Positions 1-9,488 of a DNA stretch of 64,000 nucleotides are shown here, one piece after another. The notes beneath the pieces are model-generated. The model worked only from the letters and a program-made list of their open reading frames with translations, was not told where the DNA came from and made no database searches. Position 1 is the stretch's first letter, and each line of letters opens with the position of its first letter. Source of the stretch: Sphingomonas glacialis (lineage in GTDB: Bacteria; Pseudomonadota; Alphaproteobacteria; Sphingomonadales; Sphingomonadaceae); contig NZ_BNAQ01000003.1 in the NCBI RefSeq assembly GCF_014653575.1, positions 124,001 to 188,000 of the forward strand, in the 5' to 3' direction. Position numbers and translations under genes: made by a program.

Positions 1-1
1 G

Positions 2-100
2 TTCGGCATCATCGGGCTGACGCTCGCCGACCCGATGACCGCAATGATCAAGGTCGCGCTCGAGCGGAGCTCGGAGGCGGAGGGGGACGCCGAGGCATGA
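2..100 (+). CDS. C-terminal fragment of an unidentified membrane-type protein
   Basis: An open frame enters from the left edge and stops at TGA 98-100. It encodes about 32 residues: a hydrophobic stretch (FGIIGLTLADPMTAMIKVAL) followed by an acidic tail. The hydrophobic end resembles the last membrane segment of AI-2E-family permeases, but 32 residues cannot settle this. The stop overlaps the start of the next gene (ATGA), so the two are probably translationally coupled. Confidence 0.5.
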   Translation, partial: FGIIGLTLADPMTAMIKVALERSSEAEGDAEA

Positions 101-732
101 TCCTCTACGATTATTGGCGCTCCTCGGCGGCGTATCGTGTCCGCATCGCGCTCAACCTCAAGCAGGTGGCGTATGAGAGCATCGCCGTCGATCTGACGCA
201 GGGTGCGCAGCGCGCGTCCGAGTTTCTGGCGCGCAACCCGCAAGGCCTCGTCCCCGCACTCGCCATCGATGGGGCGATCCTGACGCAGAGCCTCGCGATC
301 ATCGACTATCTCGACACCGCCTATCCGGCGCCTGCGCTGCTGCCCGCCGATCCGGTCGCGCGCGCGCAGGTGCAGGCGCAAGCGCTGGTGATCGCCGCCG
401 ACATCCACCCGATCGACAATCTGCGCGTGCTCAACCAACTGACCGCGCAGTTCGGCGCCGATCAAGCCGCGCGCGAGACGTGGTATGCGCACTGGATCAT
501 CGAGGGGCTGACCGCGCTCGAAGCGATGACCGCCGATCTGCCCGGCCCCTTCCTCGGTGGCGCGGCGCCCAATCTCGCCGACATCTGCCTGGTGCCGCAA
601 CTCTACAACGCGCGCCGATTCGCCGTCCCGCTCGATGCCTGGCCACGCCTGGTCGCTGCGGATGCGGCGGCCAGCGCAGTGCCGGAGATCGCCGCCGCGC
701 ATCCTGACCGGGTCAAGCCGACCGCGGCCTGA
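97..732 (+). CDS. maiA: Maleylacetoacetate isomerase (zeta-class glutathione S-transferase)
   Basis: The 211-residue protein has the zeta-GST layout: an N-terminal thioredoxin fold (about residues 1-80) with the glutathione-binding motif SSAAYRVRIALN near residues 9-20, then an all-helical C-terminal domain. Family enzymes isomerise maleylacetoacetate to fumarylacetoacetate in tyrosine/homogentisate degradation, using glutathione in the cytoplasm. Length fits the family (about 210-215 aa). The ATG overlaps the stop of the upstream frame by 4 nt. The usual partner fumarylacetoacetase is not in the window. A related maleylpyruvate isomerase is possible, but the SSAAYRVRIAL motif favours MaiA. 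Confidence 0.88.
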   Translation: MILYDYWRSSAAYRVRIALNLKQVAYESIAVDLTQGAQRASEFLARNPQGLVPALAIDGAILTQSLAIIDYLDTAYPAPALLPADPVARAQVQAQALVIAADIHPIDNLRVLNQLTAQFGADQAARETWYAHWIIEGLTALEAMTADLPGPFLGGAAPNLADICLVPQLYNARRFAVPLDAWPRLVAADAAASAVPEIAAAHPDRVKPTAA

Positions 733-753
733 TCCCGACGGCGCGACGGCGCG

Positions 754-1857
754 TCAGGCCGCCATCGCAAAGCGGCGTTCGAGCACCACTTCGTCGAACA
801 GATCGAGATAGGCCTCGGCGGCATGCTCGCCCGGCTGCGGCACCGGCCGCGGGCGTGCGCGACCGGGGGCAAGCCAGTCGTCAAGCGCCGCGACCAGCGC
901 GCCCGCGTCCCCCGGCGTGACGATCGTGCCGAGCGACGGACGCGTGATGATCTCGCGCACCGCGACGCTCGAATCGGTGCTGATGACGGGCGTTCCGACC
1001 GCGAGTGACTCGCGCAGCACACCGGGTACGCCTTCGAAATCCGAAACGAGCGCCAGCGCCGCTGCGCGCGCGATCACCGGGGTGGGGTCGGCGACATGTC
1101 CCGGCAGCGAGACCCGCCCGCCAAGTCCGAGTGCGGCGATCTGCGCCTCTAGCGCGGGACGCTCGGCCCCCTCACCGACGATCATCAGCGCGATATCGCG
1201 ATCGGCGATGCGATCGAACGCATCGATCAGCCGGTCCCAGCGCTTCTGCGGCGCGAGTCGCCCGACGCCGAGCAGGAACCGCCCGGCCGGCATGGCGGGC
1301 AGCACTGCATCGCGAGTGCCAAGGACCGGTGGATTGGGGATGACGCTCAACATCGCGCGATCCGCGCCCATCTCGGCACACGCTTCTTCCGCCATCGCGG
1401 GGCTCATCGCGACCAGCCGGTCGACAAAGCTCGGATGCCAGCGCAGCCAGCGGCGATAGGCCATCGCAAAGGCAGGACCGTGGTCGCGCCGAACCAGTGC
1501 GTTCGAAATCTTCGCAACAATCGGCGGACACGCGCTGCCGAGCCGCAATTTGGTCCAGGCCGCAAGCGCGGAATAGTGGTTGCCGGGGCAGAACAACACG
1601 TCGGGGCCAATCTCGTGCGTCACTGCGGCGAGGCCGCCCATGCCGATCATCGAGGACCGTCCGAGCAGCCGAGTCTCGACATTATCGGGCAGATCGCGCG
1701 ACAGCGGGCCCGTGGCGTCGCCGATCACCAGCGTCACGCGCCGGCCGAGATCGCTCCATCCCTTGACGAGCCGCAGCAGCGCCTTTTCGACACCACCGCC
1801 CTCAAGCGTTTGGGCAAAAGCGAGAATATGCGCGGCGGGGGGTCTGGGACTCAACAT
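754..1857 (-). CDS. GT4-family glycosyltransferase
   Basis: The 367-residue protein has a GT-B fold of the GT4 type. The N-terminal Rossmann half begins with a glycine-rich loop (QTLEGGGVEKAL, about residues 15-26). The C-terminal half contains GVGRLAPQKRWDRLIDAF and the sugar-nucleotide-binding segment SDFEGVPGVLRESLAVGTP. It probably transfers a sugar from an NDP-sugar to a lipid-linked or envelope glycan on the cytoplasmic side. ATG 1857 is chosen because the conserved fold begins directly after it; a longer in-frame extension from TTG 1998 has no homologous-looking sequence. It is divergent from the membrane-protein operon at 2051 and shares that 190-bp intergenic region. The acceptor and sugar cannot be told. 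Confidence 0.85.
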   Translation of the reverse strand: MLSPRPPAAHILAFAQTLEGGGVEKALLRLVKGWSDLGRRVTLVIGDATGPLSRDLPDNVETRLLGRSSMIGMGGLAAVTHEIGPDVLFCPGNHYSALAAWTKLRLGSACPPIVAKISNALVRRDHGPAFAMAYRRWLRWHPSFVDRLVAMSPAMAEEACAEMGADRAMLSVIPNPPVLGTRDAVLPAMPAGRFLLGVGRLAPQKRWDRLIDAFDRIADRDIALMIVGEGAERPALEAQIAALGLGGRVSLPGHVADPTPVIARAAALALVSDFEGVPGVLRESLAVGTPVISTDSSVAVREIITRPSLGTIVTPGDAGALVAALDDWLAPGRARPRPVPQPGEHAAEAYLDLFDEVVLERRFAMAA

Positions 1858-2050
1858 GATGAGCGACGCTAACGTCACTTTGTAGCAAAAGTTTCCCCGG
1901 AAACGAGGAAACACGGCGTTCGTGCGATGACGCACGCCGTCGCGTCGCTCGACATACGGACGCGCGCGCGCCACACTTCTGCCGCTAAGCCGGGCCAATG
2001 CAGCGCTTCGACCGGCTTGAACCAGCGGACAAACGCGCCACGTGACACAG

Positions 2051-3016
2051 ATGAAGACCGGCCCCGGACCTGGCGCTACGACCCCCGGGTCGGGACCCTA
2101 CGCCCCTTTGCCCCCCTTGCCGGGATTGACCGGCAGCGCTGACCTTGCCGGATTGGAGCCGATGGCCCCGCTCAAGCGCCGTTGGCCGTCGTATCTCGGC
2201 GCCGCGGTTACGGTGGTGATGATCGTCTGGCTCGGGCTCAAGCTGCGCGCGCTCGGCGTCGACAGCCTCTTGGCGGCGATGCCGACCAACCCGCTCTTCT
2301 ACCTCTTCTTCGCGCTGCTCTATATCGCGCCGGTGACGGGCGACTTCATCATCTTCCGGCGGCTGTGGGGGATCCCCGCGGCCGGCTTCGTCGCGCTGAC
2401 GAAGAAGCGAATCGCCAACGACATCCTCAATTATTCGGGCGAGGCGTATTTCTACGCCTGGGCACGCCAACGCTCGTCGATGGTCGCCGCCCCGTTCGGC
2501 GCGGTGAAGGACGTCAGCATCCTCTCGGCGATCGCCGGCAACATGGTGACGCTCGCGATGATCGCCGTCGCCATGCCGCTCGGCATCGGGCTGCTCACCC
2601 CGCACGGGCTGCACAACGCGATCTGGTCGGTGGTCGCGGTGTTTGCGATGTCGCTGCCGTTCCTGATCTTTTCGAAGCGCGTCTTCTCGCTGCCGCGCGC
2701 GACCTTGTGGTGGATCTTCGGGGTCCATTGCTTGCGGTTGATCGCCGGCTGCATCCTGATCGCTTTTACATGGCATTTCGGCCTGCCGACGGTCACGCTC
2801 GGTATGTGGCTGTTGCTGTCGGCGGCGCGGATGATCGTCGGACGCTTGCCGCTGGTGCCGAACAAAGACCTCCTTTTCGCCACCTTCGCCACCTTATTGA
2901 TCGGGCAAGATGCCGAGCTGTCGGTGCTGATCGCAGTGACGGCGGCGCTGCCGCTACTCGTCCATGTCGTGCTGGTCGCGATCTTCGGGCTGGTCGGCCT
3001 GGTGAGGAAGAATTGA
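2051..3016 (+). CDS. Polytopic membrane protein, possible flippase-like (LPG synthase TM-like)
   Basis: The protein is about 321 residues, with a proline/glycine-rich cytoplasmic N-terminus (about 40 residues) followed by some eight hydrophobic segments. The layout recalls the lysylphosphatidylglycerol-synthase TM/flippase-like family (YbhN type), but no diagnostic motif is visible. It is the first gene of a rightward operon, 2 nt before the DUF2141 gene and followed by a glycosyltransferase, so a role in moving or building an envelope glycan is inferred. Start choice is uncertain: GTG 2042, ATG 2051 and ATG 2162 are all in frame. ATG 2162 has a GGAG close upstream and would remove the Pro/Gly-rich leader. 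Confidence 0.7.
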   Translation: MKTGPGPGATTPGSGPYAPLPPLPGLTGSADLAGLEPMAPLKRRWPSYLGAAVTVVMIVWLGLKLRALGVDSLLAAMPTNPLFYLFFALLYIAPVTGDFIIFRRLWGIPAAGFVALTKKRIANDILNYSGEAYFYAWARQRSSMVAAPFGAVKDVSILSAIAGNMVTLAMIAVAMPLGIGLLTPHGLHNAIWSVVAVFAMSLPFLIFSKRVFSLPRATLWWIFGVHCLRLIAGCILIAFTWHFGLPTVTLGMWLLLSAARMIVGRLPLVPNKDLLFATFATLLIGQDAELSVLIAVTAALPLLVHVVLVAIFGLVGLVRKN

Positions 3017-3018
3017 AG

Positions 3019-3543
3019 ATGCGCAAGATTCTGGCTGGGGTGACGGCGCTGCTCGCAGTGACAGGACTCCCCGCTGCGGCGCAGGCTGCGCAAGTGCTCG
3101 GCAGCGATGCCTCGGCGTGCAGCACCGGGGACCCCGCGATTCGCGTCAACGTCGAAGGGTTGAAGGACCGCACCGGCGAGTTGAAGCTCGAACTCTATCC
3201 CGCGACCGAGGCCGATTTCCTCAAGGACGATCGCGACCTGATCAAGGAAGGCAAGTTCTTCCGCCGCGTCCGCCTGCCGACGCCGCAGACCGGCCCGGTG
3301 AGCCTGTGCATCCGCGTGCCGACGCCTGGCCCCTATGCGCTGCTCTTCACGCACAATCGCGACGGCAAGAACAAGTTCAATTTCTGGAGCGACGGCGCGG
3401 GTTTTGCGAGCAACGTGAAGCTCGGTCGTACCCGCCCCAAGCTCGACATGGCGCGGATCGTCGTACCCGAGGGGGTTGTTACGACGACCATTCGTGCCCA
3501 ATATCTGCGTGGGCTCGGTGGTTTCGGCCCGCTCGGGAGCTGA
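3019..3543 (+). CDS. Secreted DUF2141 domain protein
   Basis: The 174-residue protein has a clear signal peptide (MRKILAGVTALLAVTGLPAAAQA, cleavage near residue 23) and a small beta-rich DUF2141 domain. Conserved features include the GELKLELYP strand and the PYALLFTHNRDGKNKFNFW segment. It is predicted to be periplasmic. DUF2141 proteins have no established biochemical function. In sphingomonads they often sit beside glycosyltransferase genes, as here: 2 nt after a membrane protein and 7 nt before a GT4 transferase. Two cysteines remain after cleavage (CSTGD and SLCIRV) and could form a disulfide. Confidence 0.82.
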   Translation: MRKILAGVTALLAVTGLPAAAQAAQVLGSDASACSTGDPAIRVNVEGLKDRTGELKLELYPATEADFLKDDRDLIKEGKFFRRVRLPTPQTGPVSLCIRVPTPGPYALLFTHNRDGKNKFNFWSDGAGFASNVKLGRTRPKLDMARIVVPEGVVTTTIRAQYLRGLGGFGPLGS

Positions 3544-3550
3544 TCCTGCG

Positions 3551-4753
3551 ATGCGTATCGTCGACGTCAACGAATTCTACTCGCCGACCGGTGGCGGGGT
3601 GCGGACCTATATCGATCGCAAGATGGGGATCATGTCCGACCTCGGGCATGAGCTGATCGTGCTCGCGCCCGGTCGCGAAAACGCGATCGAGGAACGCCCG
3701 GGCGGCGGCAAGGTGATCTGGATCCAGACCGGCCATTTGCCGCTCGACCAGAATTACGGCCTGTTCTGGGACGCCGCGCCGATCCTGCGCTGGCTCGACG
3801 AACTGCAACCCGACGTCGTCGAGACGTCGTCGCCGTGGCGCTTGCCCTGGGTGATCGGCAAGTGGCAGCCCAAATACCCCGAGGGCGTCGTCAAGGCGTT
3901 CTTCATGCACAACGACAACATGGCGGCCTATGCGCTGCGCTGGTTCGAGGGGATGGCGCCGCAGGAGCGCCTCGAACAGGCGTTCGATTGGTACAGCCGC
4001 TACATGTCGCGCTTCCTCAAGCATTTCGATGCGGTCGTCACCAACGGCCCGGCGCTCGAAAAACGCCTCAAGGGGCGCGGCGTGCATATCGACGCATCGA
4101 TGCCGCTCGGCATCGAACGCGGCCATTTCTCGCCCGATCTGCGCGACGGCCGGCTGCGCGCGGCGCTGCTCGCGCAGTGCGACTTGCCGCCGACCGGGCA
4201 TTTGCTGCTCGGACTTGGACGCCATCATCCCGAGAAGCGCTGGCGCCTGGTGATCGACGCGGTCGAACGTGCCGGTTCCGAATTGCCGGTCGGGTTGATC
4301 CTGCTCGGCACCGGCGTCGAGAGCCGCCAGATCGAAGCGCGCATCGCGGGATCGCCGCACATCCGCATGTTCCGCCCGGTCTATGACCGCGAGCGGCTCG
4401 CGCGGATCGTCGCGAGCTGCGACGCGCTGATCCATGGCTCGGAGGCCGAGCCGTTCGGGCTCGTCGCGTCCGAGGCGATGGCGGGTGGCTTGCCGCTGAT
4501 CGTTCCCGATACCGGCGGCTGCGCCGAAGTCGCCGACCGGCACGCGTCCGAATTCTACACCGCGCGCGATGCCCAAAGCGCGGCGATGGCGATCCATCGG
4601 CTGTTCGCGCGCGACCAGCGCGTGCTGCGCCGCGCGGTGCTGGTGGCCGCGACCAAGGTCCGCAGCGACCGCGACCATGCGATCGACCTGATGGCCTATT
4701 ATCAGGGCTTGGTCGACGACAAGCGATCGCTCCCGCTTCAGCGCAGCGCGTAG
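3551..4753 (+). CDS. GT4-family glycosyltransferase
   Basis: The 400-residue GT-B transferase begins at ATG 3551, seven nt after the DUF2141 stop. The N-terminal acceptor domain has the glycine-rich loop YSPTGGGVRTYID (about residues 10-22). The donor domain has GLGRHHPEKRWRLVIDA and the motif GSEAEPFGLVASEAMAGGLP, with the EX7E glutamates of retaining GT4 enzymes. It probably makes a capsule, LPS or glycolipid linkage on the inner face of the membrane. It is the last gene of the 2051-4753 operon, and its 3' end overlaps the convergent gene at 4738 by 16 nt. The specific sugar cannot be told. Confidence 0.87.
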   Translation: MRIVDVNEFYSPTGGGVRTYIDRKMGIMSDLGHELIVLAPGRENAIEERPGGGKVIWIQTGHLPLDQNYGLFWDAAPILRWLDELQPDVVETSSPWRLPWVIGKWQPKYPEGVVKAFFMHNDNMAAYALRWFEGMAPQERLEQAFDWYSRYMSRFLKHFDAVVTNGPALEKRLKGRGVHIDASMPLGIERGHFSPDLRDGRLRAALLAQCDLPPTGHLLLGLGRHHPEKRWRLVIDAVERAGSELPVGLILLGTGVESRQIEARIAGSPHIRMFRPVYDRERLARIVASCDALIHGSEAEPFGLVASEAMAGGLPLIVPDTGGCAEVADRHASEFYTARDAQSAAMAIHRLFARDQRVLRRAVLVAATKVRSDRDHAIDLMAYYQGLVDDKRSLPLQRSA

Positions 4754-6204
4754 ACCGCGATCCTCCCGCGACCGAGCGGCAAATCGGAACGCTGGCGATA
4801 GCGCGCGGCGACATAGCGTTCGAACAGCGCGCGCAAATCGGCGCGCTCCCCGCTATAGACGGGTCCGAGCACGACGATTTCGGGCGACTGCGCCATGATC
4901 CGTTCGAGCTCGGCCTGCTGATCGACGCCGATCGCGCCGCGTTCCTTCGCCTGGCCGATATGGCGCGGGAAACGGTAGCGCGTCACCGTGCACCGATCCG
5001 CCAGCGGGTAGAGCATCGGCGAACCCGAAAAGACATAGAGACAACCCGGCCCGTGGCCGACCGCGCGCGTGACTGCGGCAAGGTCGGCGGGCGTCCCACG
5101 CTCATGGCGCTTGACCAGCAGGACGATCTGCGACGCCAGCAGGACGACGATCAGCAGCGGCACTCGGACCTGCGTCGCGCGATAATGCTCCGCGAAAAAG
5201 CCTGCCGCGCAGACGCAGAACGGCACCAGCAACGGCAAGCCATAATGGTCGAAATAGCCGCGAAACACCAATATGCCGAGCGCCGCGACGATCGCCCAGC
5301 CGACGAGCCAGCGGCGCAGTGCTTGGGTGTCGTCGTGCGCCGGCAACCGCGCCGCTAGGATCGCCATCGCGCCTAGCGGCGACCCGATCAGCAGCATCAG
5401 CGCAAGGTTGCCGAGCTCGCGCGGTATCGGATCGCTCCCGCGCGCGCCGATCGATTCGAAATTGGCGTAGAGAAAGGCGTCGCCCAGCCCGTGCGCCCCG
5501 AACCACGCCCACACCGCCACCGTCGGTACAGCGGCAAGCACCGCAAGCGGCGTGGCGAGCAGCACGACCCCCCACCATGATCGTCCGAGCCGCCACTCGC
5601 GCGCCATCCACCACAGCCCGAAGAACGCGCCTTCGAACACGACGGTATATTTGATCTGCAGCGCCAGCCCGACCAATGCGAGCGCGGCACAGCCGTGGGC
5701 GAGGCGGCGCGTCGGATGGGCGGCATCGTCGGGCCGCGGCGCGAGCAAGCTCGCTGCGCCGACCATCAGCAGATTGTAGAAGACCGGAGTCTGCCCACCC
5801 TCGCCTTCGAGCAGGTTGAGCCACAGCAGATAGGCGATCGCCGCAGGAAGCGCGCCCTTCGCCCAGCCCGCGCGATCCGCCAGTCGCGCGATCAGCGTCG
5901 CGGTCGCGGTGACACTCGCCAGCGCCATCGCCTGATACGCCCAGATCCCGAGCGGCAGCCCCAGCGCGGCGGCGGGCACGTAGAGCAGGAACAGCCCGAC
6001 CGGCTTGCGGTCCCACACATCGACATAGGGAATCGCGCCGTGCACGATCGCGTGCGCGGTGGCGTAATAGAATTCCTCGTCGACATGCAGGATCGGGTTG
6101 CCGAAGGTCAGCGCGCGGACAAGCAGCGCGACCCCGAACAGCAGCACCCAACGCGGAACGCGCGTGACCGACGATCGGAACGAGGAAGCGGCGATATCCG
6201 TCAC
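4738..6204 (-). CDS. GT39-like (ArnT/PMT type) polytopic glycosyltransferase
   Basis: The 488-residue protein starts at GTG 6204 and has about 11-12 membrane segments. The first luminal loop contains FGNPILHVDEEFYYATAHAI, with the acidic pair expected at the active site of PMT/ArnT-type, polyprenyl-phosphate-sugar-dependent transferases. A soluble C-terminal tail follows. Such enzymes add a sugar to lipid A, a glycan or a protein on the periplasmic side. It lies downstream of a similar gene (6253-7683, 48 bp away, same strand), so the two probably form one transcription unit. The acceptor is unknown. Confidence 0.72.
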   Translation of the reverse strand: MTDIAASSFRSSVTRVPRWVLLFGVALLVRALTFGNPILHVDEEFYYATAHAIVHGAIPYVDVWDRKPVGLFLLYVPAAALGLPLGIWAYQAMALASVTATATLIARLADRAGWAKGALPAAIAYLLWLNLLEGEGGQTPVFYNLLMVGAASLLAPRPDDAAHPTRRLAHGCAALALVGLALQIKYTVVFEGAFFGLWWMAREWRLGRSWWGVVLLATPLAVLAAVPTVAVWAWFGAHGLGDAFLYANFESIGARGSDPIPRELGNLALMLLIGSPLGAMAILAARLPAHDDTQALRRWLVGWAIVAALGILVFRGYFDHYGLPLLVPFCVCAAGFFAEHYRATQVRVPLLIVVLLASQIVLLVKRHERGTPADLAAVTRAVGHGPGCLYVFSGSPMLYPLADRCTVTRYRFPRHIGQAKERGAIGVDQQAELERIMAQSPEIVVLGPVYSGERADLRALFERYVAARYRQRSDLPLGRGRIAVYALR

Positions 6205-6252
6205 GGCTGCGTCGCTAGGTCGACATTCGGGCGAAACGAGGGCGCAGGGGGG

Positions 6253-7683
6253 TTAGCGGACGTACAACCGGAAGCGCGCGCTCGCGATCGGCACCGCGCG
6301 ATAGTGCCGCATCAGCGCCCACCGCTCGAGCCGCGCATCGAGCATCGCATCGCCGCTGCTCCAGCCGCCCTCGCCCCCGACCAGGATCGCCGCGGGCGGC
6401 GCCTGGTCGAGCCCGACTAGCCGATCGGCCGACACGAGATGCATCCCGGCCTCGCGGGGCGCGGGAAGCAAGGCATGGCTGCGGAAATAGAACGGCCCGG
6501 TCGCGAAGCGACGATCGGGCAGCGCGTGCGTCGCACCCAGGAATTGCGGCGAGAGCGTCGCGATCGGACCGCGGACGCCCGCTTGGTCGAGCGCAAGCGC
6601 GATCGCACGCCCCTCACTCACGGCCGCGAGGAGCGAAGTTGCGCCGCGCGACTGTGCCGCTTCGATCAGCGTCGGGGCGAGCCCCGCGCCAACGCTCACC
6701 GCCGCCGCTACGCGCATCCAGCGCGCAGGTCGTGCGCGCTGCCATTCGAGCGCGAGCAAGACGAACAGCGGCGGCAGCGCCGGCAACAGATATTGCCGCC
6801 AGGTCGGCAGCGGCAGCAATGCCGCCACCAGCCCCGCGCCCAGCAGAACCGCGAGCACATCCGGCCGCCACAGCCGCTTGCGAATGGCGACCAGCGCCAG
6901 CAGCGCCGGCCCCAGCGCGAGGAATTTGAGGCTGTCGACCGCCTTGCCCAGCAGCGAGAGCTTCCACGGCCGATCGGCGTAGAATTCGGCAGGCGCCACC
7001 GCGGGAAAGGTGATCGTCTCGAACACGAACGCCGCGGGCGCGAGCGCCCAGCTCGAGGCGACCAACCCCGCAACAGGCACAGCTCCGAGCACCACCGAGA
7101 CCGGCCGATGCCGCCGGTCGAACAACGCATAGCCACCGTAAGCCACCGCCGGGATCGCATAGGACAGCTTCGCCGCCGCCGCCGCCGCAAGCAGCACCCC
7201 GACCAGCATCGCTGACCCCCGCGTCCCACCGCCGCGCTCCGCCCGCCCGATCGGGATCAACGCGGCAGCGAGCAAGGCCGCCGGAAGCGCGTCGTTGCGC
7301 GCGGTCGAAAGGCTGAACAGCAGGATGTCGCAGGCGCCGAGCAGCCCGGCAGTCGCCAGCGCAGCACCTGCCCCCGCCCCCGCCTCGCGCGCCGCGCGCC
7401 AGACGCAGCCAAGGATGCACACGCCGAGCAACGCATTGGCGAGCCGCAACGCAAGCCATGCATGTGCCCCCGCCGCCCAGGCGATCGGCGCAAAGAGCAG
7501 TGGCTGCAACGGTGTCTGGAGATACGCATAGTCGCTATACGGCAGCTCGCCTTGCGCGCTCAGCAACGCCGCGGCGACATATTGGCTTTCGTCATGGTCG
7601 ATCGGGTGGAGCAAGGCGAGCGCTGCGAACACCACCAGCGCGGCCGCCAGCCAGCGCCACGGCAAACCCACCGATCGTGTCAT
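6253..7683 (-). CDS. GT39-like polytopic membrane glycosyltransferase
   Basis: The 476-residue protein starts at ATG 7683 and has about ten membrane helices. The first periplasmic loop contains LLHPIDHDESQYVAAALL; the acidic HDE cluster is the expected catalytic region of C-type glycosyltransferases using polyprenyl-phosphate sugars. The rest is alanine/leucine-rich helices plus a C-terminal soluble domain of about 150 residues. It is paired with the 4738-6204 gene. With the two GT4 enzymes it makes up an envelope-glycan group. No specific substrate can be assigned. Confidence 0.72.
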   Translation of the reverse strand: MTRSVGLPWRWLAAALVVFAALALLHPIDHDESQYVAAALLSAQGELPYSDYAYLQTPLQPLLFAPIAWAAGAHAWLALRLANALLGVCILGCVWRAAREAGAGAGAALATAGLLGACDILLFSLSTARNDALPAALLAAALIPIGRAERGGGTRGSAMLVGVLLAAAAAAKLSYAIPAVAYGGYALFDRRHRPVSVVLGAVPVAGLVASSWALAPAAFVFETITFPAVAPAEFYADRPWKLSLLGKAVDSLKFLALGPALLALVAIRKRLWRPDVLAVLLGAGLVAALLPLPTWRQYLLPALPPLFVLLALEWQRARPARWMRVAAAVSVGAGLAPTLIEAAQSRGATSLLAAVSEGRAIALALDQAGVRGPIATLSPQFLGATHALPDRRFATGPFYFRSHALLPAPREAGMHLVSADRLVGLDQAPPAAILVGGEGGWSSGDAMLDARLERWALMRHYRAVPIASARFRLYVR

Positions 7684-7781
7684 CGCGCCCTCATCGACGC
7701 GGCTTACGCTGCACGATTGCCGCTGTCACGAACGCGCCATATCCCGGTGGCAGGGAATCGCAATCTTCTGGAGATCCGCGC

Positions 7782-9407
7782 ATGACCATCCGTATCGACC
7801 GCCGCTCGTTCCTACTGACCGGCTCGCTCGGGATCGGCGCGTTTGCCGTGCCGGGCTTCGCGCAGACGCCCTCGGTGACGAGCACGCGCGGCTTCACGCA
7901 TTCGGTCGCCAGCGGCGAGCCTGCCAGCGATTCGATGCTGCTGTGGACGCGCTACGTTCCCGCCGCCGGCGACACCGCCGAAGTCCGCGTCGAACTGTCC
8001 GAAACCCCCGATTTCGCGCGCGTCGCAGCCGGCGGATCGCAGATCACCGGCGTGTGGCGCGATTTCACCGCCAAGATCACCGTCGACGGATTGAAGCCCG
8101 CCACGCGCTATCACTTCCGCTTCGTCGCCCCCGACGGCAGCTTCTCGCCCGTCGGCACGACGCGCACGCTCCCGGTCGGCCCGGTCGATCGCTTCCGCAC
8201 CGCGACCTTCTCGTGCTCGAACATGCCCTATGGCTATTTCAACGCCTATGCCCACGCCGCCGCGCGCGACGACATCGACCTCGCGATCCATCTCGGCGAC
8301 TATTTCTACGAATATCGCGCGGGCGACTATCCCGCGCTCAAGGACCAAGTCGCCGGCCGCGTGCCCTTGCCCGCAACCGAATTGCTCCACCTCGCCGACT
8401 ATCGCATCCGCTATGCCAGCTATCGCAGCGACCCGGCCTTGCAGGCGCTCCACCAGAAGCTGCCGATGATCGTGCAGTGGGACGACCACGAATCGGCGAA
8501 CGACAGCTGGGAGGGCGGCGCCGAGAATCATCAGGCCGACGAAGGCGACTGGAATGCGCGCCGCGCCGCTTCGATCCAGGCGTATCGCGAATGGATGCCG
8601 GTCTCGGACGAGCCGTGGAAGGCGTATGAGATCGGCACGCTCGCCACGCTGTTCCGCACCGAGACGCGCCTCCTCGCGCGCACCAAGCAGCCCGATGTCG
8701 CCCCGCTGTTCAAGGAAACCGATCCGACCGCCGCGCTGAAGGCGTTCCGCAACGGCGCGTGGATGGACCCGGCGGTGACGATGATGGGCAGCCAGCAGGA
8801 AAGCTGGCTCAGCCACGCGATGGCGCAATCGGTCCGCGCCGGGCAACGCTGGCAAGTCGTCGGCTTCGGCACGATCATGGGCGAGACGATGATGCCGCAG
8901 GACGCGCTGAGCTGGGTCGCCCCCGATGCCCCGGCGCGCGCGAAAAACTATATCCTCGCCGGTGTCGCCGCCGCCAAGGCGGGCCTGCCGTTCAACTACG
9001 ACAATTGGGGCGGCTATCCCGCCGCGCGCGCGCGCTTCCTCAAGGGCGCGCAGGCGCTCGGCGCGAACCTCATCGTGCTGTCGGGCGACAGCCACAATGC
9101 CTGGGCGTACGATCTCGGCCAGGACGGCAAGCCCGCTGGCGTCGAATTCGCCGGCCACGCGGTGAGCTCGCCCGGCTATGAGGCCGCTTCGCGCACCGAT
9201 CCAAAGGTGATCGCAGCGACGCTCGTCCGCGCCAATCCCGAGCTCAAATGGTGCGACACCTCGCGTCGCGGCTATATGGCGATGACGCTGACGCCGACCA
9301 AGGCGAGCAACGACTGGATCATGCTCGAGACGATCAAGGCCGCGAACACCAGCGCGAGCATCGGCCACACCGCGACGATCGAGCGCGGCCGCAACACGAT
9401 GGCATAA
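7782..9407 (+). CDS. phoD: Alkaline phosphatase D family protein, Tat-exported
   Basis: The 541-residue protein begins with a twin-arginine signal (DRRSFLLTGSLGIGAFAVPG), then a small N-terminal beta domain (about residues 35-130) and the PhoD metallophosphoesterase domain. Visible metal-site motifs are HLGDYFYEY, QWDDHESAND and SGDSHNAWAYD. Family members are periplasmic Fe/Ca-dependent phosphodiesterases or monoesterases that release phosphate from organic esters. ATG 7782 is chosen because the Tat signal starts there; the open frame extends upstream into the divergent gene without conserved sequence. It stands alone, divergent from the glycan genes, and no Pho box could be identified by eye. 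Confidence 0.88.
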   Translation: MTIRIDRRSFLLTGSLGIGAFAVPGFAQTPSVTSTRGFTHSVASGEPASDSMLLWTRYVPAAGDTAEVRVELSETPDFARVAAGGSQITGVWRDFTAKITVDGLKPATRYHFRFVAPDGSFSPVGTTRTLPVGPVDRFRTATFSCSNMPYGYFNAYAHAAARDDIDLAIHLGDYFYEYRAGDYPALKDQVAGRVPLPATELLHLADYRIRYASYRSDPALQALHQKLPMIVQWDDHESANDSWEGGAENHQADEGDWNARRAASIQAYREWMPVSDEPWKAYEIGTLATLFRTETRLLARTKQPDVAPLFKETDPTAALKAFRNGAWMDPAVTMMGSQQESWLSHAMAQSVRAGQRWQVVGFGTIMGETMMPQDALSWVAPDAPARAKNYILAGVAAAKAGLPFNYDNWGGYPAARARFLKGAQALGANLIVLSGDSHNAWAYDLGQDGKPAGVEFAGHAVSSPGYEAASRTDPKVIAATLVRANPELKWCDTSRRGYMAMTLTPTKASNDWIMLETIKAANTSASIGHTATIERGRNTMA

Positions 9408-9488
9408 CACGCGCCCGGGGTGGATGCGTATTGCCGACCCGGCCCTGCTGCGGCACACCCCGCGGCAGGGCAATGGGGAGCCGGCATT

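Noticed and set aside
1858..1998. N-terminal extension of the first glycosyltransferase from TTG 1998
   Set aside because: The extension has no GT4-like sequence and reaches into the divergent promoter; the fold starts after ATG 1857.
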